Under the pieces are notes generated by a model, which was given only the letters and a program-made list of their open reading frames with translations, was not told the origin of the DNA and made no database searches. Shown piece after piece: positions 54,501 to 63,500 of a stretch of 64,000 nt of DNA (position 1 is the stretch's first letter; every line of letters starts with the position of its first letter). The DNA is from HK1 sp965221725 (lineage in GTDB: Bacteria; Pseudomonadota; Gammaproteobacteria; HK1): NCBI GenBank assembly GCA_965221725.1, contig OZ244909.1, positions 3,348,001 to 3,412,000 on the forward strand, given 5' to 3'. The translations under genes were made by a program, and so were the position numbers.

Positions 54501-57500
54501 GCCGGACACCGTCAGCGTCTCGGCGCCCTCGGCGAGGCTGTCGTCGGTCGGGTCGAGGCTGAACGTGCCCTCCGCGCTCGCCGCCCCCGCCGGAATGGTG
54601 ATGGTGAAGTTCGGGACTGCGGCGTAGTCGGTGCCGGAGACGGCGCTGTCGGCGCTGTCCCCGACCGAGACGGTGACCGTGGTCGCATCGGCATAGGTGG
54701 TGCCGCCCGTCACCGCCGCGGTGACGGTGACGGTGGCCGCCGCGGCCGCGTCCTCCGCCACCGAGGTCGGATCCACCGACAGCGTGATGCCCGTCGGCGC
54801 GTCGTCGTCGTCGGTGATGGTGCCCGTGGCGGTGTCGTCGCTGACAGTGGCACCATTGGCCCCGGTGAGCTTCACCACGAAGGTCTCATTCGGCTCGTCA
54901 ATCGTGTCCTCAGTGGTGGCGACGGTGAAAGTCTTCGTGGTGTCGCCAGCGGCAAAGGACAGCGTCGCGGCAGTGGCCTGCGCCGTGTAGTCGGTGCCGG
55001 CGGTCGCCTGCTTCGCACCCTCGGCGGGATCATCAGCTGTCGCCCACTGCACCGTCGCCGCCGCCCCAGTCGCCCCAGAGCGCGTCACCGTGAAGGTGAT
55101 AGCGTCGCCCTCGGCGGCGCTCGCGTCAGCAATGGCGAGGGTGGGGGCCACATCGTCGTCGGTAATCGACACCTCGGCCTTGGTCACTGTGAGGCCGGAG
55201 GAGGCGCCGCTGACATCGATGGTCTCGGCACCCTCGGCCACCGTGTCCTGGGTCGGCGTGAGGTCGAAATCCGCCTCCCCGCTGGCCGCCCCGGCCGCGA
55301 TGGTGATGTCGAAGGCCGACACCGCGGCGTAGTCGGTGCCGGCGGTGGCGGTGCCGCCGCCGACCGTCACCCGCACCGTCTTCGCCTCCGGGTAGCGGGT
55401 GGCGCCGTTCACCGCCGCGGTCACCGTGACCTCGGTCTCGCCCGCGCCCTCGCCGACGGCGGCGGGCGAGACCGAGAGCGTGATGCCCGTGGGGGCGGCG
55501 TCGTCGTCGGTGAGCGAAATCGACGCATCGGTCACGGTGAGCCCCGCCGCCGTGCCGTCCAAGCTGATGGCCTCGGCGCCCTCGGCGAGCACGTCCTGGG
55601 TCGGCGTCAGCGTGAACTCCGCCTGGCCGCTCCGCTCCCCGGCGGCGATGGTGAGGGTCTGGTCGGCGACGGCGGCGTAGTCGGTGCCTTCGGTGGCGCT
55701 GTCGGCGGCGGCGCCCACCGCCACCGTCACCGTCGTCGCCGTGGCGAAGGTGGTGGCGCCGGCCAGGGTCGCGGTGACGCGCGCGGTCTTCGCCCCGCCG
55801 CCCTCGGCGACCGAGGTCTGGACGCCGTTCGTTCCCGTGTCGGCGTCCACCGTCAGCGTCAGCGCCGTCGGCGCCGCGTCGTCGTCGGTGACCGTGACCG
55901 CCACCTCGAAATCCTCCGTCGCCCCGTAGCCGCCGCCGCTGACGTCGTGGGCGAGCGTCGCGGTGCGCCGGTCGCCCGCGTTGTCGATGCTGTCGTCGGT
56001 GGCCGTCACCGTCACCGTCTGCGGCTCGTCCCAGGTGGCGGCGGTGAAGGTGAGCGAGGTCTTGTCGAGCGTCACCGGCGAGCCGTCGGGGTTGGTGATG
56101 GCCACCGTCACGGTGCCCGTGGGCTCGCTGTCGAGCACCACCGTGTAGCTGCCCTCGTTCTCGGTCACGCTGTCGGTGGTGCCGTCGTCGGCCTCCGCCA
56201 GGGTGAGCGGGGCGCCGGCCACCGTCACGCCGCGGGCGTCGTCGTCGGTGATGGTGAGGGTCGCGTCGGCGGGGTTGGCCACGCCGTTGCCGCCCGCGGC
56301 GGTGGCCGAGACCGTCACCTCGAGGTCGGCCGCGTCCACGTCGTTGTCGATGGCGGTCAGCGTCACCGCGCCGGTGCTCGCGGTCTGGCCGGCGGCGATG
56401 GTCAGGACCTTGTTCGTGCTCGCCGTCACCCCCGCCCCCGCCGACACGGTGAGCGTCACCGCCGCGCTGCTCGCCGCGCTCAGGGTCGCCGTCACCGCGC
56501 TCGCGTTGGTGGCGCCGCTCTCGTCGATGGTGGCGGGGTCGAGCGCCAGGGTCGCGGTCGGCGTGCCCTCGTCGTCGGCGAGGGTGACCTCGGCGTCGGT
56601 CACGGCGAGGGTGCCGGCGGCGCCGGACACCGTCAGCGTCTCGGCGCCCTCGGCGAGGCTGTCGTCGGTCGGGTCGAGGCTGAACGTGCCCTCCGCGCTC
56701 GCCGCCCCCGCCGGAATGGTGATGGTGAAGTTCGGGACTGCGGCGTAGTCGGTGCCGGAGACGGCGCTGTCGGCGCTGTCCCCGACCGAGACGGTGACCG
56801 TGGTCGCATCGGCATAGGTGGTGCCGCCCGTCACCGCCGCGGTGACGGTGACGGTGGCCGCCGCGGCCGCGTCCTCCGCCACCGAGGTCGGATCCACCGA
56901 CAGCGTGATGCCCGTCGGCGCGTCGTCGTCGTCGGTGATGGTGCCCGTGGCGGTGTCGTCGCTGACAGTGGCACCATTGGCCCCGGTGAGCTTCACCACG
57001 AAGGTCTCATTCGGCTCGTCAATCGTGTCCTCAGTGGTGGCGACGGTGAAAGTCTTCGTGGTGTCGCCAGCGGCAAAGGACAGCGTCGCGGCAGTGGCCT
57101 GCGCCGTGTAGTCGGTGCCGGCGGTCGCCTGCTTCGCACCCTCGGCGGGATCATCAGCTGTCGCCCACTGCACCGTCGCCGCCGCCCCAGTCGCCCCAGA
57201 GCGCGTCACCGTGAAGGTGATAGCGTCGCCCTCGGCGGCGCTCGCGTCAGCAATGGCGAGGGTGGGGGCCACATCGTCGTCGGTAATCGACACCTCGGCC
57301 TTGGTCACTGTGAGGCCGGAGGAGGCGCCGCTGACATCGATGGTCTCGGCACCCTCGGCCACCGTGTCCTGGGTCGGCGTGAGGTCGAAATCCGCCTCCC
57401 CGCTGGCCGCCCCGGCCGCGATGGTGATGTCGAAGGCCGACACCGCGGCGTAGTCGGTGCCGGCGGTGGCGGTGCCGCCGCCGACCGTCACCCGCACCGT

Positions 57501-60500
57501 CTTCGCCTCCGGGTAGCGGGTGGCGCCGTTCACCGCCGCGGTCACCGTGACCTCGGTCTCGCCCGCGCCCTCGCCGACGGCGGCGGGCGAGACCGAGAGC
57601 GTGATGCCCGTGGGGGCGGCGTCGTCGTCGGTGAGCGAAATCGACGCATCGGTCACGGTGAGCCCCGCCGCCGTGCCGTCCAAGCTGATGGCCTCGGCGC
57701 CCTCGGCGAGCACGTCCTGGGTCGGCGTCAGCGTGAACTCCGCCTGGCCGCTCCGCTCCCCGGCGGCGATGGTGAGGGTCTGGTCGGCGACGGCGGCGTA
57801 GTCGGTGCCTTCGGTGGCGCTGTCGGCGGCGGCGCCCACCGCCACCGTCACCGTCGTCGCCGTGGCGAAGGTGGTGGCGCCGGCCAGGGTCGCGGTGACG
57901 CGCGCGGTCTTCGCCCCGCCGCCCTCGGCGACCGAGGTCTGGACGCCGTTCGTTCCCGTGTCGGCGTCCACCGTCAGCGTCAGCGCCGTCGGCGCCGCGT
58001 CGTCGTCGGTGACCGTGACGGTCACCGGGTCGGCGGTCACCGCGCCGTAATCATTGCCCTCGCCGGTGGCACTCACAGTGTGGGTGAGGCGTACAGTGCG
58101 CTTGTCGCCCGCGTTGTCGGTATCGTCATTGACCCCGGTAACCGTCACCGTCTTCGGCGTGTTCCAGTCGGTGGTGGTGAACGCCAAGCTAGCCGGCGAG
58201 ACAGTGGCTATCTTGCTGTCGTCGCTCGCCACCGCCACCGTCACCGTGCCAGCAGCAGGCTCGCTGTCGAGCACCACCGTGTAAGTGCCCTCGTTCTCCT
58301 TCGTGGTGCTGGTTTCTGTATCGTCCGCCTCAAGCACGGTTAATGTCGTCGGGTTGACTGTCACGCCCCGGGTGTCGTCGTCGGTGATGGTGAGGGTCTG
58401 GCTCGCCGGGTTGGCCACGCCGCTGTCGCCGCTCGCGGCGGCCGAGACCGTGACGCTGAGGTCGGCCGCGTCCACCTCGTTGTCGATGGCGGTGAGCGTC
58501 ACCACGCCGGTGCTCGCGGTCTCCCCGGCGGCGATGGTCAGCACCTTGTTGTCGCTCACCGTCACCCCCGTCCCCGCCGACACGGTGAGCGTCAGCGCCT
58601 GGCTCGTCGCCGCGCTCAGGGTCGCCGTCACAGTGCTGACATTGGTGGCGCCGCTCTCGTCGATGGTGGCGGGGGTGAGCACCAGCGTCGCGGTCGGCGC
58701 GGTCTCGGCGTCGGTGATGGTGAGCGCCTCGGTGCCGGTGACGGTGGCACCGGAGGCGGCGGTGCCGGCAATGCCGACGGTCTCGTTGCCCTCGAACACG
58801 GCGTCGGGGGTGGGGTTGAGGTCGAAGGTGGCGGTGCCGGTGGCGGCGCCCGCGGGGATGGTGATGTCGAAGTCCTCGACCGCCGCGTAGTCGGTGCCGG
58901 AGGTCGCGGTGCCGCTGCCGCCGACGCTGACCGTCACCACCTCGGCGGCCCCGTAGCGGGTGGCACCGCTGACCGTGGCGGTCACGGTGACGGTGGTGTC
59001 GGCGGCGTCCTCGCCCGCGGTGGTCGGGGCGACCGAGAGCGTGATGCCCGGCGCGGTCTCGGCGTCGGTGATGGTGAGCTCGGCATCGGTCACATCGAGG
59101 GTGCCCGAGGCGCCGGACACCGTCAGCGTCTCGGCGCCCTCGGCGAGGCTGTCGTCGGTCGGGTCGAGGCTGAACGTGCCCTCCGCGCTCGCCGCCCCCG
59201 CCGGAATGGTGATGGTGAAGTTCGGGACTGCGGCGTAGTCGGTGCCGGAGACGGCGCTGTCGGCGCTGTCCCCGACCGAGACGGTGACCGTGGTCGCATC
59301 GGCATAGGTGGTGCCGCCCGTCACCGCCGCGGTGACGGTGACGGTGGCCGCCGCGGCCGCGTCCTCCGCCACCGAGGTCGGATCCACCGACAGCGTGATG
59401 CCCGTCGGCGCGTCGTCGTCGTCGGTGATGGTGCCCGTGGCGGTGTCGTCGCTGACAGTGGCACCATTGGCCCCGGTGAGCTTCACCACGAAGGTCTCAT
59501 TCGGCTCGTCAATCGTGTCCTCAGTGGTGGCGACGGTGAAAGTCTTCGTGGTGTCGCCAGCGGCAAAGGACAGCGTCGCGGCAGTGGCCTGCGCCGTGTA
59601 GTCGGTGCCGGCGGTCGCCTGCTTCGCACCCTCGGCGGGATCATCAGCTGTCGCCCACTGCACCGTCGCCGCCGCCCCAGTCGCCCCAGAGCGCGTCACC
59701 GTGAAGGTGATAGCGTCGCCCTCGGCGGCGCTCGCGTCAGCAATGGCGAGGGTGGGGGCCACATCGTCGTCGGTAATCGACACCTCGGCCTTGGTCACTG
59801 TGAGGCCGGAGGAGGCGCCGCTGACATCGATGGTCTCGGCACCCTCGGCCACCGTGTCCTGGGTCGGCGTGAGGTCGAAATCCGCCTCCCCGCTGGCCGC
59901 CCCGGCCGCGATGGTGATGTCGAAGGCCGACACCGCGGCGTAGTCGGTGCCGGCGGTGGCGGTGCCGCCGCCGACCGTCACCCGCACCGTCTTCGCCTCC
60001 GGGTAGCGGGTGGCGCCGTTCACCGCCGCGGTCACCGTGACCTCGGTCTCGCCCGCGCCCTCGCCGACGGCGGCGGGCGAGACCGAGAGCGTGATGCCCG
60101 TGGGGGCGGCGTCGTCGTCGGTGAGCGAGAGCGTCGCCCCGGTCACGGTGAGGCCCGCCGCCGTGCCGTCCAGGCTGATGGCCTCGGCGCCCTCGGCGAG
60201 CACGTCCTGGGTCGGCGTCAGCGTGAACTCCGCCTGGCCGCTCCGCTCCCCGGCGGCGATGGTGAGGGTCTGGTCGGCGACGGCGGCGTAGTCGGTGCCT
60301 TCGGTGGCGCTGTCGGCGGCGGCGCCCACCGCCACCGTCACCGTCGTCGCCGTGGCGAAGGTGGTGGCGCCGGCCAGGGTCGCGGTGACGCGCACGGTCT
60401 TCGCCCCGCCGTCCTCGGCGACGGACGTCTGCACCCCCTCGGCCCCGGTGTCCGCGTCCACCGTCAGCGTCAGCGCCGTCGGCGCCGCGTCGTCGTCGGT

Positions 60501-63500
60501 CACCGTGACGGTCACCGGGTCGGCGGTCACCGCGCCGTAATCATTGCCCTCGCCGGTGGCACTCACAGTGTGGGTGAGGCGTACAGTGCGCTTGTCGCCC
60601 GCGTTGTCGGTATCGTCATTGACCCCGGTAACCGTCACCGTCTTCGGCGTGTTCCAGTCGGTGGTGGTGAACGCCAAGCTAGCCGGCGAGACAGTGGCTA
60701 TCTTGCTGTCGTCGCTCGCCACCGCCACCGTCACCGTGCCAGCAGCAGGCTCGCTGTCGAGCACCACCGTGTAAGTGCCCTCGTTCTCCTTCGTGGTGCT
60801 GGTTTCTGTATCGTCCGCCTCAAGCACGGTTAATGTCGTCGGGTTGACTGTCACGCCCCGGGTGTCGTCGTCGGTGATGGTGAGGGTCTGGCTCGCCGGG
60901 TTGGCCACGCCGCTGTCGCCGCTCGCGGCGGCCGAGACCGTGACGCTGAGGTCGGCCGCGTCCACCTCGTTGTCGATGGCGGTGAGCGTCACCACGCCGG
61001 TGCTCGCGGTCTCCCCGGCGGCGATGGTCAGCACCTTGTTGTCGCTCACCGTCACCCCCGTCCCCGCCGACACGGTGAGCGTCAGCGCCTGGCTCGTCGC
61101 CGCGCTCAGGGTCGCCGTCACAGTGCTGACATTGGTGGCGCCGCTCTCGTCGATGGTGGCGGGGGTGAGCACCAGCGTCGCGGTCGGCGCGGTCTCGGCG
61201 TCGGTGATGGTGAGCGCCTCGGTGCCGGTGACGGTGGCACCGGAGGCGGCGGTGCCGGCAATGCCGACGGTCTCGTTGCCCTCGAACACGGCGTCGGGGG
61301 TGGGGTTGAGGTCGAAGGTGGCGGTGCCGGTGGCGGCGCCCGCGGGGATGGTGATGTCGAAGTCCTCGACCGCCGCGTAGTCGGTGCCGGAGGTCGCGGT
61401 GCCGCTGCCGCCGACGCTGACCGTCACCACCTCGGCGGCCCCGTAGCGGGTGGCACCGCTGACCGTGGCGGTCACGGTGACGGTGGTGTCGGCGGCGTCC
61501 TCGCCCGCGGTGGTCGGGGCGACCGAGAGCGTGATGCCCGGCGCGGTCTCGGCGTCGGTGATGGTGAGCGCCTCGGTGCCGGTGACGGTGGCACCGGAGG
61601 CGGCGGTGCCGGCAATGCCGACGGTCTCGTTGCCCTCGAACACGGCGTCGGGGGTGGGGTTGAGGTCGAAGGTGGCGGTGCCGGTGGCGGCGCCCGCGGG
61701 GATGGTGATGTCGAAGTCCTCGACCGCCGCGTAGTCGGTGCCGGAGGTCGCGGTGCCGCTGCCGCCGACGCTGACCGTCACCACCTCGGCGGCCCCGTAG
61801 CGGGTGGCACCGCTGACCGTGGCGGTCACGGTGACGGTGGTGTCGGCGGCGTCCTCGCCCGCGGTGGTCGGGGCGACCGAGAGCGTGATGCCCGGCGCGG
61901 TCTCGGCGTCGGTGATGGTGAGCGCCTCGGTGCCGGTGACGGTGGCACCGGAGGCGGCGGTGCCGGCAATGCCGACGGTCTCGTTGCCCTCGAACACGGC
62001 GTCGGGGGTGGGGTTGAGGTCGAAGGTGGCGGTGCCGGTGGCGGCGCCCGCGGGGATGGTGATGTCGAAGTCCTCGACCGCCGCGTAGTCGGTGCCGGAG
62101 GTCGCGGTGCCGCTGCCGCCGACGCTGACCGTCACCACCTCGGCGGCCCCGTAGCGGGTGGCACCGCTGACCGTGGCGGTCACGGTGACGGTGGTGTCGG
62201 CGGCGTCCTCGCCCGCGGTGGTCGGGGCGACCGAGAGCGTGATGCCCGGCGCGGTCTCGGCGTCGGTGATGGTGAGCTCGGCATCGGTCACATCGAGGGT
62301 GCCCGAGGCGCCGGACACCGTCAGCGTCTCGGCGCCCTCGGCGAGGCTGTCGTCGGTCGGGTCGAGGCTGAACGTGCCCTCCGCGCTCGCCGCCCCCGCC
62401 GGAATGGTGATGGTGAAGTTCGGGACTGCGGCGTAGTCGGTGCCGGAGACGGCGCTGTCGGCGCTGTCCCCGACCGAGACGGTGACCGTGGTCGCATCGG
62501 CATAGGTGGTGCCGCCCGTCACCGCCGCGGTGACGGTGACGGTGGCCGCCGCGGCCGCGTCCTCCGCCACCGAGGTCGGATCCACCGACAGCGTGATGCC
62601 CGTCGGCGCGTCGTCGTCGTCGGTGATGGTGCCCGTGGCGGTGTCGTCGCTGACAGTGGCACCATTGGCCCCGGTGAGCTTCACCACGAAGGTCTCATTC
62701 GGCTCGTCAATCGTGTCCTCAGTGGTGGCGACGGTGAAAGTCTTCGTGGTGTCGCCAGCGGCAAAGGACAGCGTCGCGGCAGTGGCCTGCGCCGTGTAGT
62801 CGGTGCCGGCGGTCGCCTGCTTCGCACCCTCGGCGGGATCATCAGCTGTCGCCCACTGCACCGTCGCCGCCGCCCCAGTCGCCCCAGAGCGCGTCACCGT
62901 GAAGGTGATAGCGTCGCCCTCGGCGGCGCTCGCGTCAGCAATGGCGAGGGTGGGGGCCACATCGTCGTCGGTAATCGACACCTCGGCCTTGGTCACTGTG
63001 AGGCCGGAGGAGGCGCCGCTGACATCGATGGTCTCGGCACCCTCGGCCACCGTGTCCTGGGTCGGCGTGAGGTCGAAATCCGCCTCCCCGCTGGCCGCCC
63101 CGGCCGCGATGGTGATGTCGAAGGCCGACACCGCGGCGTAGTCGGTGCCGGCGGTGGCGGTGCCGCCGCCGACCGTCACCCGCACCGTCTTCGCCTCCGG
63201 GTAGCGGGTGGCGCCGTTCACCGCCGCGGTCACCGTGACCTCGGTCTCGCCCGCGCCCTCGCCGACGGCGGCGGGCGAGACCGAGAGCGTGATGCCCGTG
63301 GGGGCGGCGTCGTCGTCGGTGAGCGAAATCGACGCATCGGTCACGGTGAGGCCCGCCGCCGTGCCGTCCAAGCTGATGGTCTCCGCGCCCTCGGCGAGCA
63401 CGTCCTGGGTCGGCGTCAGCGTGAACTCCGCCTGGCCGCTCCGCTCCCCTGCGGCGATGGTGAGGGTCTGGTCGGCGACGGTGGCGTAGTCGGTGCCTTC

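Noticed and set aside
53826..58343. A 1,505-codon open frame on the plus strand, Arg/Gly/His-rich
   Set aside because: It is the antisense of the giant gene. The bias for GAC, GTC and GCC codons keeps the opposite frame open, and the product has no domain-like composition. The same applies to 48153-50549 and 38232-42176.
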